DNA of 64,000 bases, from contig CAKVGH010000003.1 in NCBI GenBank assembly GCA_934747255.1, forward strand, positions 1-64,000, in the 5' to 3' direction. Origin of the DNA: an uncultured Clostridia bacterium (GTDB taxonomy: Bacteria; Bacillota; Clostridia; Christensenellales; UBA1242). Both the position numbers and the translations under genes were made by a program. Shown in pieces: positions 16,016 through 25,682 of the stretch. Under the pieces are notes generated by a model. It was not told the DNA's origin and did not search any database. It was given only the letters and a program-made list of their open reading frames with translations. The stretch's first letter is position 1, and each line of letters opens with the position of its first letter.

Positions 16016-19000
16016 ATGAAAAAGTTTTTAGTTTTTTGTGTTATTAGTATCGTAACTGTATGTTTAGGCTTAATGACATATAAATTCTTGACACTTGAAG
16101 AAACTTTGACAGTTAATCAAACCGTGTTTGAAATAAACATCGGTGATGAAGTGCCACTAGAAATTTATAGGGAAAATGTAAAGTCTAGCACGGTTATTAC
16201 TTATGAAAGTTCAAGACCAGATATAGTTTATTATGACTATACAAGTGGCAAATTTGTAGCAGAAGCAAAAGGTGGTCAAGCAACTTTAACAATTACTTCA
16301 TCAATCAACACTATTGCTCCAATCGTAATATCTGTAACAGTAGGTGATGGTAGTGAAAACTCGCCATACTTTATTAGAAATGCTTACGATTTGGCAAAAG
16401 TTGGTGTTAGTGAAGTTGTCAACGGAGAATCAATCGTAAAATTTCCACTAAACGCTTACTACAAAGTTGTTAGTGATATTGACCTATCTGTTGTAAATGA
16501 CGGCGAATGGACACCTATTGGTACAAGTGAAAACGCATTTACTGGTGTAATGAACTTCAACAATCACACAGTAAGTGGTTTGAAAATTACTTCATCAACA
16601 AGTTATGCTGGTTTGTTTGCAAAACTAGGTGCTAACGAAAAGGGAACAAGCAATATTCTATCATTGACTATTACTAATGCAGAACTCAATGGTGCATTTG
16701 ATTATGTAGGTGCGGTTGCAGGAAGAAGTGATGGTATAGTTGAGAGAATTTACATTAAAGATTCTAGCGTTACATCATCAAAAGCAAATGCCTTTATTGG
16801 TGGACTATTTGGTTATCAAGACGGTCACGCAGAAAGAGTAATTTGTACAAATTCTCAAATTTCAGGTTCAGGAATGGACAGTGAAGTTGGTGGCTTAATT
16901 GGAAAAATGGAAGGCGTAAATTCAGTATCTTGCTATATTGACAGAAGTTACTGCGAAGGCGTTAATGTTAAAGGTAACGGAAATGTTGGCGGACTTGTAG
17001 GTTACTTGAAAGGTGCTGTTATAGCAAACTCTTATGCAAAATCAATTCAAAGTGATGCAGTAAAAGGTACAGTTTCAGCAAATACGACAGGTATCAGTGC
17101 AAATCTTGGCGGATTGGTTGGAAAAATGGACTACATTAGCGTTGCAAATCAATCAACAGTTTTAGATTGCTATTCAACAATGCAAGTAGTTGCTTCTTCT
17201 GTTCAATCAAAAGGTCAATTAGTAGGATTTATTAGCGATACAAGTGAAATTCCTAACAGACTTTATGGTTTATACTATGAATCAACATTGAATAACGGTG
17301 TGTTTGGTATTGGCAAAACAAATGTAAACGGAACAATTACTAGCCTTGCTACTCAAAATGATAAATACAAATTCGTTTACTCAACATTAAATGACGAAAA
17401 TGAAAATGTAAAAGTTTTCTATTCACACGAGTCAAGAACTATTGAAGGTGTTTCAAAGAAATTTAACTGGGAAATTGGCGATGTTTGGACATTAGTTCAA
17501 GGCGATTATCCAACACTTAATATGGACGGTCCATTCTTCAATTTTGGCTATTTAATTGAAAATATAGTTGAACCACACGACATTCGTTCTTTAAGTGATT
17601 TAATTTCATTGCAAGAATCAGTAAATAATGGTAGTGCAGATTATACAAAACCATATATTTTAAGAGCAAATATTGATATGAGTTCTATAACTGACTGGGT
17701 TGGTATTGGAACAAAGGAAAATCCATTCAAAGGCACATTCACTTGTGAATTAGATGCAAATGGAAGTCCTAAATTTACAATCTCTAACCTAAATTGCGGA
17801 ACTTCAACAAACAATGATTTCTATGCTTCTAACTCTAACGACTATGGCAACAACAATCAATACAAAGGTTTGTTTGGCTATGTTGCTGGTAGCGGTAAAG
17901 TAATGAATATCGTAATCGTTGACCCAAATATTAACAACGGACAATATGTTGGTGCTATTGCAGGACAAAATGATGGCGTAATTTCTAATTGTAAAGTTAC
18001 AGGCACAGACCAAAGTGCAAGAGTAACAACAGGAAACATTGGCTACAAAAATGGTACAGAAATTGATAACAATGTTTATGTAGGCGGTATTGTAGGACTT
18101 GATAACGGCGTAGTTTCAAACTGCCGAGTAGAAGGTGTTAAAGTTGGTGTTACAAAGAGTATTTCATCAACAGTTGCTTATGTTGGCGGTATTGCTGGCG
18201 TAAACAAAAAACAAATCACAAATTCTAACTATACTGCAAAAGCAGGCTTATCTAACACAATTATTGCTAACGAACAATGTACAACATATCTTGGCGGTAT
18301 TGCTGGTATGAACGAAGGCAGAATTGAAAAATCTTATTTGTCTTCTTCAATTGTGAATAACATTGAAACTTATGTAAACTTAACAGGTTCAGTTCTTCCA
18401 GATAAATCACATACTGGTGGTATTACTGCTTATAACAAAGAAACAATCTTGCAATCATTTGCAAAAGCATCAATGGAAGGCAGAAATGCAGGTGGTATTG
18501 TTGCAATCAACCAAGGAACAATCAGCGAATGTTATGCCGAAGGTTCTGTAACAGGTCACCTTGTTGGCGGTATTGCCTATATCGTATCTAACGGCACTAT
18601 TTCTAACTGCTATACACTTTGCAGTTTGAATGGTGTAGACAAAAAGAGTGTAAAAGCAGGCTTTGCTTACGACATAACTTTGGTTAGTGATGCAAAGAAA
18701 CTTGCTTCTATGGAACATTGCTTTGCTGCTGTATCATTTGGTGGTTCTGGTAAGAGTTACTATGAAACACAATGTGCTGCAAGACGAGACCCTTACACAG
18801 TTGCTTTAATTTATCATTACGAAAGAATTTCTGGTTACCTTGTTGATTGTATCTATGACTACTCAACAGCAGGTGATGCAGAAACTGCAAATACAAAATT
18901 CTGGGATTGGGATAAATTCCCTTGGAGAAGTCCAGAAAAGATTATTAGCGACTATAACAGCGATAGAAACTATTATAGTTACCAATACGATTGCGGAATG

Positions 19001-19123
19001 AGTACAGACGAAATCAAGTCAACACAAGGTCAAAATGTATTTATGACTTATGGTTACGACTTTGGTATTTGGTCATTCAGTAATGGCTATCCACAACTTA
19101 AAAATGTTGTAAAAGCAAATTAA
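16016..19123 (+). CDS. Giant surface protein with GLUG repeats
   Basis: About 1035 residues. An N-terminal signal anchor (KKFLVFCVISIVTVCLGLM) is followed by a bacterial Ig-like domain (about 30-110) and then two long arrays of GLUG-type repeats: segments beginning with YFIRNAYDLA and DIRSLSDLI, and at least ten copies of a core such as VGGLIGKMEG, VGGLVGYLKG, VGGIVGLDNG, LGGIAGMNEG. Such repeats form right-handed beta-helices in adhesins and secreted proteins. No LPxTG or other sorting signal at the C-terminus, so retention is by the N-terminal anchor. ATG 16016 has GGAGA upstream; the TTG at 16001 would overlap that ribosome binding site. Adhesion is an inference. Confidence 0.85.
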   Translation: MKKFLVFCVISIVTVCLGLMTYKFLTLEETLTVNQTVFEINIGDEVPLEIYRENVKSSTVITYESSRPDIVYYDYTSGKFVAEAKGGQATLTITSSINTIAPIVISVTVGDGSENSPYFIRNAYDLAKVGVSEVVNGESIVKFPLNAYYKVVSDIDLSVVNDGEWTPIGTSENAFTGVMNFNNHTVSGLKITSSTSYAGLFAKLGANEKGTSNILSLTITNAELNGAFDYVGAVAGRSDGIVERIYIKDSSVTSSKANAFIGGLFGYQDGHAERVICTNSQISGSGMDSEVGGLIGKMEGVNSVSCYIDRSYCEGVNVKGNGNVGGLVGYLKGAVIANSYAKSIQSDAVKGTVSANTTGISANLGGLVGKMDYISVANQSTVLDCYSTMQVVASSVQSKGQLVGFISDTSEIPNRLYGLYYESTLNNGVFGIGKTNVNGTITSLATQNDKYKFVYSTLNDENENVKVFYSHESRTIEGVSKKFNWEIGDVWTLVQGDYPTLNMDGPFFNFGYLIENIVEPHDIRSLSDLISLQESVNNGSADYTKPYILRANIDMSSITDWVGIGTKENPFKGTFTCELDANGSPKFTISNLNCGTSTNNDFYASNSNDYGNNNQYKGLFGYVAGSGKVMNIVIVDPNINNGQYVGAIAGQNDGVISNCKVTGTDQSARVTTGNIGYKNGTEIDNNVYVGGIVGLDNGVVSNCRVEGVKVGVTKSISSTVAYVGGIAGVNKKQITNSNYTAKAGLSNTIIANEQCTTYLGGIAGMNEGRIEKSYLSSSIVNNIETYVNLTGSVLPDKSHTGGITAYNKETILQSFAKASMEGRNAGGIVAINQGTISECYAEGSVTGHLVGGIAYIVSNGTISNCYTLCSLNGVDKKSVKAGFAYDITLVSDAKKLASMEHCFAAVSFGGSGKSYYETQCAARRDPYTVALIYHYERISGYLVDCIYDYSTAGDAETANTKFWDWDKFPWRSPEKIISDYNSDRNYYSYQYDCGMSTDEIKSTQGQNVFMTYGYDFGIWSFSNGYPQLKNVVKAN

Positions 19124-19127
19124 CTAT

Positions 19128-19160
19128 AAAAACGAACCTAAAATTAAGGTTCGTTTTTTG
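19128..19160 (+). terminator. Terminator of the GLUG protein gene
   Basis: AAAACGAACCT / AGGTTCGTTTT stem with T6. Confidence 0.85.
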
Positions 19161-19288
19161 TTTTGAAAATATATTTGGTTTACCAATAAAATTTTAGTTT
19201 GATAGATAATGTTTTGAACTTTATAAACATAATAGATAAAACAGGTAGGTTGGTATGGTCAAGAAAAAGAAAGTAGTTAATTAAACAA

Positions 19289-19322
19289 TAAAAAATCAGT
19301 GAATAAATCACTGATTTTTTTT
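19289..19322. terminator. Bidirectional terminator, used by spoVG
   Basis: AAAAAATCAGTG / CACTGATTTTTT stem with U-tracts on both strands. Confidence 0.8.
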
Positions 19323-19346
19323 ACCATTTTGTTTTTTGTGTTTTGA

Positions 19347-19628
19347 CTATTCAGCAGGTTGTTCTTTAACTGCTTTTTCGTATGCTTCCAAAATTGTTTT
19401 GTCCACAAATTCTCTTGTTGGAGTGTTGATTGGGTGAGCAATGTCTTTGAAATCATCAGTTGGTGTTGATTTTCTGCTAGGCATAGCAACGAAACAACCA
19501 TTAGAACCTTCAATAATTCGTATTTCGTGAACTACAAAGCAATTATCAATAGTGATTGAAGCAACTGCTTTAAGTTTGCTGTCATCTTTCTTTACAAGTC
19601 GAACACGAACATCTGTAATATTAAGCAC
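19347..19628 (-). CDS. spoVG: SpoVG family regulator
   Basis: 93-residue RNA/DNA-binding regulator named from its role in sporulation septation, and a broader post-transcriptional regulator in Bacillota. The diagnostic core is complete: NITDVRVRLV at the start, AVASITIDNCFVVHEIRIIEG, then FVAMPSRKS and FKDIAHPIN. Start is GTG (19626-19628 complement) with AAGG 9 bases upstream. Own terminator; upstream of murC but divergent from it, whereas in Bacillus it sits with purR and glmU. Confidence 0.95.
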   Translation of the reverse strand: MLNITDVRVRLVKKDDSKLKAVASITIDNCFVVHEIRIIEGSNGCFVAMPSRKSTPTDDFKDIAHPINTPTREFVDKTILEAYEKAVKEQPAE

Positions 19629-19766
19629 TATTATCTACCTTCCTTATATTAAATTAGCACTTTTATGCTTATAAATAGTGTACATAGTTTTTACACTCTT
19701 TGCAAATAATTTTGGCTAATATTTTGAAAAATAAACAAACATTTTGAATTTATCATATAAATTAAG

Positions 19767-21149
19767 GTGGAATATTTTTTTGAAAACGAGCATATACATA
19801 AAATTCATTTTGTAGGCATAGGCGGTATTTCAATGAGTGCTCTTGCCAAACTTTGTCACGCAAGGGGAATAATTGTTAGTGGAGCAGACAGAACGCAGAG
19901 TCCTATTTTAGATGAACTAAAAAATTTAGGAATAAAAATTTTTGTTGGCCATAGTGCTAAAAATGTGAATGCGGACTGTGATTTGCTGGTCTATACTATT
20001 GCTGTTGGCGAAAATAATGAAGAAATTTTACAGGCAAAACGGCTGGGAATTAGAACTATGGAGCGCAGTGATTTTTTGGGACTAATTGCAAATAGTTTTC
20101 AAAATGTTATTGCGGTATCGGGAACGCACGGAAAAACAACAACCTGTGGTATGCTGGGAGCAATTTTTTTGACTGCGCAAAAAAATCCTACTATTCACAT
20201 AGGTGGTGAGTGTGAAATGATAGGCGGAAACTTAAAAATTGGTGGCGATGAGTACTTTATTACCGAAGCGTGTGAGTACAAAAAACACTTGCTCAAATTG
20301 CCACATAATACGGGCGTTATTCTAAACATAGAACCCGACCACCCAGATAGTTACAAAAACTTGCAAGACCTTCACGAAACATTTGATAGGTTTTGTTTAA
20401 TGAGCAAAAATTTGTGCGTCATAAATGAAAAATACAAGGTGCTTTTGAAAGATTTGTCCTTATTTAATCATATTACTTTTGGTGGCAATACAATTTCTAA
20501 TTTTTATGCTAAAAATATTAGGCAGTTTAGGACAGGTAAAATTTACTTTGATTGTTATAAAAATAACGAGTTTTATGCCAAAATTCAACTTAATATTTAT
20601 GGTAAACACAATGTTTACAATGCATTGGCGTGCATAGCAGTTGCGGACTATTATAAAATATCAAAACGAGATATAATTGTTGGGCTAAAATCGTTTTCTG
20701 GCATTAAAAGACGATTTCAATTTATGGGCAAAATAAATGGTAATTTGGTTATAGAAGATTATGCTCACCATCCTACCGAAATAAATGCTGTAATTAGTAG
20801 CGCGAAACAGGTGTTTCAGCAAAAAATTTTAGCAGTTTTTCAACCGCATACTTACACACGAACAAAAAGCCTTTTTACAGAGTTTTTACACTGCTTTGAC
20901 TATGCTGATGAAGTTGTTATTTTGCCGACATATTCGGCGAGAGAAAAACCTATAAAAAATTCCAGCGGAAAGTATCTAGCAAGTAGCCTATCTAAAATAA
21001 AAAAATTAGTGCTTTATAAAAATAGTTTTGGAAGTGTTAAAAAGTATTTATCAAAGAAGCAAAATTGTGTGATAATGCTTATTGGAGCGGGTGATATTGA
21101 ACTTTTGGCAAAGGATATCAAGAAAGATTATCTTAAAAATCAAAAATAG
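19767..21149 (+). CDS. murC: UDP-N-acetylmuramate--L-alanine ligase
   Basis: Adds L-alanine to UDP-MurNAc, the first peptide step of peptidoglycan synthesis, in the cytosol. IHFVGIGGISMSALA (13-27) is the nucleotide-sugar site, AVSGTHGKTTT (116-126) the ATP P-loop, EPDHPDSY and DYAHHPTEI the central Mur-ligase blocks; 460 residues is normal. The annotated start is a GTG that is itself part of the only purine-rich run (AAGGTGG), so no separate ribosome binding site exists; a TATAAA ends 5 bases before the GTG, which would fit a very short or absent leader. Confidence 0.95.
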   Translation: MEYFFENEHIHKIHFVGIGGISMSALAKLCHARGIIVSGADRTQSPILDELKNLGIKIFVGHSAKNVNADCDLLVYTIAVGENNEEILQAKRLGIRTMERSDFLGLIANSFQNVIAVSGTHGKTTTCGMLGAIFLTAQKNPTIHIGGECEMIGGNLKIGGDEYFITEACEYKKHLLKLPHNTGVILNIEPDHPDSYKNLQDLHETFDRFCLMSKNLCVINEKYKVLLKDLSLFNHITFGGNTISNFYAKNIRQFRTGKIYFDCYKNNEFYAKIQLNIYGKHNVYNALACIAVADYYKISKRDIIVGLKSFSGIKRRFQFMGKINGNLVIEDYAHHPTEINAVISSAKQVFQQKILAVFQPHTYTRTKSLFTEFLHCFDYADEVVILPTYSAREKPIKNSSGKYLASSLSKIKKLVLYKNSFGSVKKYLSKKQNCVIMLIGAGDIELLAKDIKKDYLKNQK

Positions 21150-21160
21150 ACAAAAATGTC

Positions 21161-21189
21161 TTGACACAACTCAAAGTTTAGTTTATAAT
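21161..21189 (+). promoter_or_regulatory. Consensus sigma-A promoter of rpmE
   Basis: TTGACA (21161) and TATAAT (21184), 17-base spacer. Confidence 0.85.
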
Positions 21190-21220
21190 AGCAAAGTTTA
21201 TTATAATTTGAGGTGAAGAT

Positions 21221-21427
21221 ATGAAACAAGGAATACATCCAGACTATCACGAAGTTGAAGTTATTTGTGCTTGTGGCTCAAAATTCAAAACTCGTAGCAC
21301 AGCACACGGCGACACAATTAAAGTGGAAATTTGCAACAAATGTCACCCACTATACACAGGTAAGAGAAAACTTGTAGATAGCACAGGTAGAGTTGATAAA
21401 TTCAAAAAGCGTTTTAATTTGGAATAA
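21221..21427 (+). CDS. rpmE: 50S ribosomal protein L31 (zinc-binding form)
   Basis: 68 residues, MKQGIHPDYHEVEV start typical of L31. ICACGS and CNKCHP supply the CxC and CxxC ligands of the zinc-containing (C+) paralogue. AGGTGAAGAT precedes the ATG. Own promoter and terminator. In Bacillus the C- paralogue replaces it under zinc limitation; no C- copy is visible in this window. Confidence 0.97.
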   Translation: MKQGIHPDYHEVEVICACGSKFKTRSTAHGDTIKVEICNKCHPLYTGKRKLVDSTGRVDKFKKRFNLE

Positions 21428-21460
21428 AAAAATAACTAGTGTTTTCGCTAGTTATTTTTA
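21428..21460 (+). terminator. rpmE terminator
   Basis: AAATAACTAG / CTAGTTATTT stem with a U-tract, ending before prmC. Confidence 0.8.
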
Positions 21461-21470
21461 AGTTATAGTT

Positions 21471-22301
21471 ATGATTGATTTTAAGAATTTTAGGCTGAGT
21501 TTGAAGCAAAAATTCAAGCAGAATGGGCTTGATAGCAAAGAAGTTGATTTGATTATTTGCGAAGTTTTGAAAGTGGATTTTTCAAGACTTATTTTGCTTG
21601 AAAAAATCAGTTTGCACTCCTACTTAAAAATCAGTGGAATTGTTCGTCAAAGGCTTAAAAACAAACCCCTTACAAAAATATTTCATAAAGCATATTTTTA
21701 TGGTTTAGATTTTTATGTTAACAACGACGTTTTAAGTCCAAGGCAGGAAACTGAAATTTTGGTGGAAAATGCATTAAAATTTATTAAAAATGACAATCTA
21801 AAAGTGCTTGATTTATGTACTGGTAGCGGTGCTATTGCCATAAGCATAGCCAAAAACAGTAACGCAAAGGTTTTTGCTAGCGATATATCATCAAAGGCTC
21901 TAAAAGTGGCAAAACGAAACGCAAAACTTAATAGCGTTGATGTAAATTTTATCAAAAGCGATTTGCTTGACAATATTGATGAAAAATTTGATATAATAAT
22001 ATCAAATCCGCCATATATTGAAACAGAAACCATTGCTTCACTTGATAAGGAAGTTAAGTGTTATGACCCTATTTTAGCCCTAGATGGCGGTGCTGATGGT
22101 CTAAGATTTTATAAAAAAATAATCGAAAAAATAGATAATTATTTGCTCGAAAATGGTAAAATTTTGTTTGAAATTGGATATAATCAACAAGAGAGTGTAA
22201 ATCTTTTGTTAAAACAAAAAGGATTTGATACAATATGTATTAAAGATTATTCGGGCTTACCACGAGTAGTTATAGGAAAAAAGGAAAGTTATGTTAGATA
22301 A
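21471..22301 (+). CDS. prmC: Peptide chain release factor N5-glutamine methyltransferase
   Basis: Methylates the GGQ glutamine of release factors. The C-terminal Rossmann domain has VLDLCTGSGAIAISIA (112-127) and the catalytic NPPY at 179-182. 276 residues, normal length. It overlaps the ATG of prfA by 11 bases, so enzyme and substrate are translationally coupled, in the reverse order to the E. coli prfA-prmC operon. No good ribosome binding site before its ATG. Confidence 0.95.
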   Translation: MIDFKNFRLSLKQKFKQNGLDSKEVDLIICEVLKVDFSRLILLEKISLHSYLKISGIVRQRLKNKPLTKIFHKAYFYGLDFYVNNDVLSPRQETEILVENALKFIKNDNLKVLDLCTGSGAIAISIAKNSNAKVFASDISSKALKVAKRNAKLNSVDVNFIKSDLLDNIDEKFDIIISNPPYIETETIASLDKEVKCYDPILALDGGADGLRFYKKIIEKIDNYLLENGKILFEIGYNQQESVNLLLKQKGFDTICIKDYSGLPRVVIGKKESYVR

Positions 22302-23358
22302 ATTAGATGGAATAAAAGCAAGAGTTGACGAAATTAACAAGGAATTATCAAATCCCGAAATTTTTGCTGACAATAAAAAAATGGTAAAACTTTCAAAGGA
22401 ATTAAAGCAACTTCAACCAATCGCTGACCTTTATGAAGTTCACAAAAAAAACACACAAAATATTCTTGATGCGGAAGAAATGCTAAAAACCGAAACCGAC
22501 CCTGATATGAAAGCATTTTTTGAAAATGAAATTTTGGAAGGCAAAAAGAATAAGGAAAAGTACGAAGAAGAATTGAAAATTATGCTTTTACCAAAAGACG
22601 AAAATGATGACAAGAATGTTATTATGGAAATTCGTGGGGGTGCTGGTGGCGATGAAGCGGCTCTTTTTGCTAGCGAAATTATGAGAATGTACACAAAGTA
22701 TGCCGAAAAGAAAGGTTGGACAGTGGAAATAACTGATATTAACGAAACCGAACTTGGCGGAGTTAAGGAAGCAACTATTTTGATAAAAGGCACAAATGTT
22801 TACGAAAAATTAAAGTTTGAAAGTGGTGTGCATAGAGTTCAAAGAGTGCCTGAAACCGAAACACAAGGTAGAGTTCATACATCTACAATTACGGTAGCGG
22901 TTCTTCCAGAAATGCCAGAAGTCGAACTTGATATTGACGAAAAGGACCTTAAAATTGATACTTTAAGAAGTAGTGGTGCGGGTGGTCAACATATCAACAA
23001 AACCGAAAGTGCTATTAGAATTACGCACTTGCCAACGGGAATAGTTGTAAATTGTCAAGATCAGCGTTCTCAACTTCAAAACAAAGAAAGAGCAATGTTT
23101 ATTCTAAAAAGTAAACTTTACGATAAACTTCAACAGGAAGCAAACGAAAAATATGCTAGCAATCGTAAAAGTCAAATTGGAACAGGTGACAGAAGTGAAA
23201 GAATTAGAACATACAACTTTCCACAAGGCAGAGTTACTGACCACAGAATTGGCTTGACAATGTATTCACTAGATTTGTTTATGGAAGGCGAAATTGACGA
23301 AATGATTGAAGCGTTAATTTTGGCTGACCAAAAGGCTAAATTAGAAGCAAATGTATAA
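22291..23358 (+). CDS. prfA: Peptide chain release factor 1
   Basis: Recognises UAA and UAG. GGQ catalytic tripeptide at 231-233 (SSGAGGQHINKTESA) and the RF1 codon-reading tripeptide PxT as PET at 187-189 (RVPETETQG). 355 residues, full length. AAGGAAAG precedes the ATG within the end of prmC. Confidence 0.97.
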   Translation: MLDKLDGIKARVDEINKELSNPEIFADNKKMVKLSKELKQLQPIADLYEVHKKNTQNILDAEEMLKTETDPDMKAFFENEILEGKKNKEKYEEELKIMLLPKDENDDKNVIMEIRGGAGGDEAALFASEIMRMYTKYAEKKGWTVEITDINETELGGVKEATILIKGTNVYEKLKFESGVHRVQRVPETETQGRVHTSTITVAVLPEMPEVELDIDEKDLKIDTLRSSGAGGQHINKTESAIRITHLPTGIVVNCQDQRSQLQNKERAMFILKSKLYDKLQQEANEKYASNRKSQIGTGDRSERIRTYNFPQGRVTDHRIGLTMYSLDLFMEGEIDEMIEALILADQKAKLEANV

Positions 23359-23372
23359 AAAGGAGTGGAAGA

Positions 23373-24926
23373 ATGAATAACAAGTATTCGCCAGAATATA
23401 GAGTGCAAAAAAAATGGGCTATTTGGCTTTTTGTTGCACTACTATGCGCATTGCTACTAAATAGTTTGGCGGGAGATTATTTTAAGTCATTATTCTTTAA
23501 CTTTTTAGCGGCATTAACTCCTGTCTTTATTGGTTTGGTGCTAACATTCCTATTCAAAAAATTGCTTGATTTTTTGGAAAAAAAGGTGTTTTATAACTGG
23601 TTTAAGAAGTTAAAACACGGCGATAAAGTTAATCGAATATTTTGTATTGCACTATTATTTATAATGTTATTTGGTGTTATTTACTTGATTATGGCTATGA
23701 TTGTGCCACAAATTGTAGATTTCATTCAAAGTATCAATAGTAATGTAAACGGCTTTGTTGAAAACATAAAAAATCAATTAACAAGTTTCTTTGAAACAAC
23801 TGGTTGGTTTAATAATGTTGATATTGAGCAAATGTTGACCGATTTTATTAACAAAATTGGCGAAAGTTTGCTTACTAATATTCCACTTATTGCTGATAGT
23901 GTTTCCAAGATTATTCAACAAACAGCAACATTTGTTATGTACTTTGTTGTTGGTGTTGTAATTTCAGTTATAATGCTTTACAAAAAAGAAAAAATTGCAT
24001 CATTTACAAAGCGACTTACCTATGCAACTTTTTCAAAACAAAAGGCAGACAAAATTTGCAAAACCGCAAGGCTATCGGACAAAATACTTTATGACTATAC
24101 TGGTGCAAAAGCAATAGAAGCCTTAATTGTATTTGCAATAATGCTACCGGGATTATATATCTTCAAAATTCCATACCCATTGGTAATGGCTTTAATTATG
24201 GCAATATTTAATATTATTCCATATATTGGTTCTATCTTTGCGGGAGCAATTATAGTAATAATGACGATTGCTTTAATCAATGTTCAAACTGCTATTTGGA
24301 TTGTAATTTATATGGTAGTTATAATGTTCTTGTACGGCAACTTTGTTGGACCATTTATTTACGGCAAACGAATGAAAGTTAGCAGTCTGCTAATAATCTT
24401 GTCATTACTCGTATTTGGTGCAATATTTGGATTCTGGGGCTTTGTTTTAGGACCACCACTAATGGCAGTGCTATGGTGTTTGCTCAATGATTTTGTTACT
24501 GATAGGGAAAACGAAAATCTAGAACTTGAAAGTTACGGGTTGTCAAGAGAAGACATTAACGATTTAGAAATTTTGCGTGAAGCACAAAAGATTATTAAAG
24601 AGCGTAGAAAACAAAACCAAGCTAAAAATGAAATAATCCCAAATACTGAACTGGAAAGCCAAAATCAAAGCGAACAGGAATTAGAGTTTGGTGTTAATCA
24701 AAATGCTAGTCAAACTAATTTTGAAGGCTTATTAGTCGATAATGAGTCTAAAAACATAGCGGAAAGTGTAGTATTAGATAATAATCAAGAAAATGAATCT
24801 CTTGAAAAAAATACAACTAATAATTCCGTTGCAACTGACAAAGAAAATGCTAAAATTTCACCACAAAAACAAACCGAAAAATTAGTTAAAAATAAAAAAT
24901 CAAAACACAAGAAAAAAAATAGGTAA
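23373..24926 (+). CDS. AI-2E family transporter (PerM-like permease)
   Basis: 517 residues. Eight hydrophobic segments arranged in the AI-2E/PerM pattern, with a large loop (about 110-180) and the conserved C-terminal core IFNIIPYIGSIFAG ... FLYGNFVGPFIYGKRMKVSSL ... FGFWGFVLGPPLMAVLWCL. Substrate is not known for most members; AI-2 or ion/proton export have been reported. The last about 130 residues are hydrophilic, rich in N, Q, E and K and end in a basic tail (KNKKSKHKKKNR), an extension unusual for the family. GGAGTGGAAG precedes the ATG. Confidence 0.85.
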   Translation: MNNKYSPEYRVQKKWAIWLFVALLCALLLNSLAGDYFKSLFFNFLAALTPVFIGLVLTFLFKKLLDFLEKKVFYNWFKKLKHGDKVNRIFCIALLFIMLFGVIYLIMAMIVPQIVDFIQSINSNVNGFVENIKNQLTSFFETTGWFNNVDIEQMLTDFINKIGESLLTNIPLIADSVSKIIQQTATFVMYFVVGVVISVIMLYKKEKIASFTKRLTYATFSKQKADKICKTARLSDKILYDYTGAKAIEALIVFAIMLPGLYIFKIPYPLVMALIMAIFNIIPYIGSIFAGAIIVIMTIALINVQTAIWIVIYMVVIMFLYGNFVGPFIYGKRMKVSSLLIILSLLVFGAIFGFWGFVLGPPLMAVLWCLLNDFVTDRENENLELESYGLSREDINDLEILREAQKIIKERRKQNQAKNEIIPNTELESQNQSEQELEFGVNQNASQTNFEGLLVDNESKNIAESVVLDNNQENESLEKNTTNNSVATDKENAKISPQKQTEKLVKNKKSKHKKKNR

Positions 24927-24928
24927 TA

Positions 24929-24961
24929 AAAAAGCAGATGGTATACGCCATCTGTTTTTTT
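24929..24961. terminator. Terminator of the permease gene, probably bidirectional
   Basis: CAGATGG / CCATCTG stem with T-run on the plus strand and A-run upstream that serves the convergent small gene. Confidence 0.85.
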
Positions 24962-24975
24962 AGTAAAAAAATTGT

Positions 24976-25164
24976 TTATACGAAATTTCTATTGCAACCG
25001 CAACTGCTACAACCATTGCAGGTAGAACAGCCCGAACCAGTGTTTTGACCAGAGAGAACCAATAACAAGAGCAATAAGTAGTTAGAATTGGTAGATAGGT
25101 CAACATCATTGGCAGAAGCAAAAATAGAAAGAAGCAAAACAAGTAGGATATCCTGTGAAATCAT
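24976..25164 (-). CDS. Cysteine-rich hydrophobic microprotein (62 aa)
   Basis: Starts MISQDILLVLLLSIFAS, has a second hydrophobic run (NYLLLLLLVLSG) and ends in a Gly/Cys cluster: GSGCSTCNGCSSCGCNRN, with six cysteines in 14 residues. A strong GGAGG lies 7 bases before the ATG, so this short frame is very likely translated. The layout (leucine-rich N-terminus, Cys-rich tail) is that of short uncharacterised clostridial proteins; the tail could bind metal or form disulfides. An ArsR-type repressor gene diverges from it, which makes metal control plausible. Confidence 0.7.
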   Translation of the reverse strand: MISQDILLVLLLSIFASANDVDLSTNSNYLLLLLLVLSGQNTGSGCSTCNGCSSCGCNRNFV

Positions 25165-25281
25165 ACGCCAACCTCCATTTTACATTTTTTTACCATATTA
25201 GTAAATATGCGACAAAATAATTTTTGGTGCATAATTGCTTAAAAAATATTTAGGTGGTAAAATTTTTTTGTAGGTGAAGAT

Positions 25282-25638
25282 ATGCAAAAAAATGATGATA
25301 AATTTTTACTCAATGAGCAAATGGTTAGTAATGTAAAATTTTATATGCCAAAAGAAGAAAGATTACGAAATTTGGCTGATTTTTTTAGTATGTTTTCCGA
25401 CCCAACTAGGTTAAAAATTATCAGTGCGTTATCAATGACGGAAATGTGTGTTACTGACATTTCAAACATACTAAAAATCAATCAAACTACTGTTAGTCAT
25501 CAATTAAAAATTCTAAAAAGTCTTGGAATGGTAAAATATCGTAGGGACGGCAAAATTATCTATTATAGTTTGATAGATAAAATGATAAATGATTGTCTTT
25601 TAATAGGCGTAGATTGTTTGCAAATTGCTTGTAATTGA
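25282..25638 (+). CDS. ArsR/SmtB-family transcriptional repressor
   Basis: 118 residues, winged helix: LADFFSMFSDPTRLKIISAL, then MCVTDISNILKINQTTVSHQ as HTH, LKILKSLGMVKYRRDGKIIYYSL as wing. The alpha-3 metal motif ELCVCD of ArsR is here EMCVTD, retaining one Cys, while the C-terminal helix has three Cys (NDC-LLIGVD-C-LQIA-C). Probably a metal or redox sensor; the ligand cannot be assigned. Divergent from the Cys-rich microprotein gene. Confidence 0.88.
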   Translation: MQKNDDKFLLNEQMVSNVKFYMPKEERLRNLADFFSMFSDPTRLKIISALSMTEMCVTDISNILKINQTTVSHQLKILKSLGMVKYRRDGKIIYYSLIDKMINDCLLIGVDCLQIACN

Positions 25639-25658
25639 TAATTAGTATCAATTATTTT
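25633..25658 (+). terminator. Probable terminator of the ArsR-type gene
   Basis: AATTGATA / TATCAATT 8-bp stem spanning the stop codon, followed by ATTTTT. Confidence 0.55.
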
Positions 25659-25682
25659 TGAGAGTAAATTTTAATAAATAAT

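Noticed and set aside
22440..22793. Ser-rich minus-strand frame inside prfA
   Set aside because: Shadow of the prfA coding strand; composition is that of an antisense frame.
24960..25142. Hydrophobic frame on the minus strand overlapping the Cys-rich microprotein
   Set aside because: It is another frame of the same DNA without its own ribosome binding site; the 24976-25164 frame has GGAGG correctly placed.
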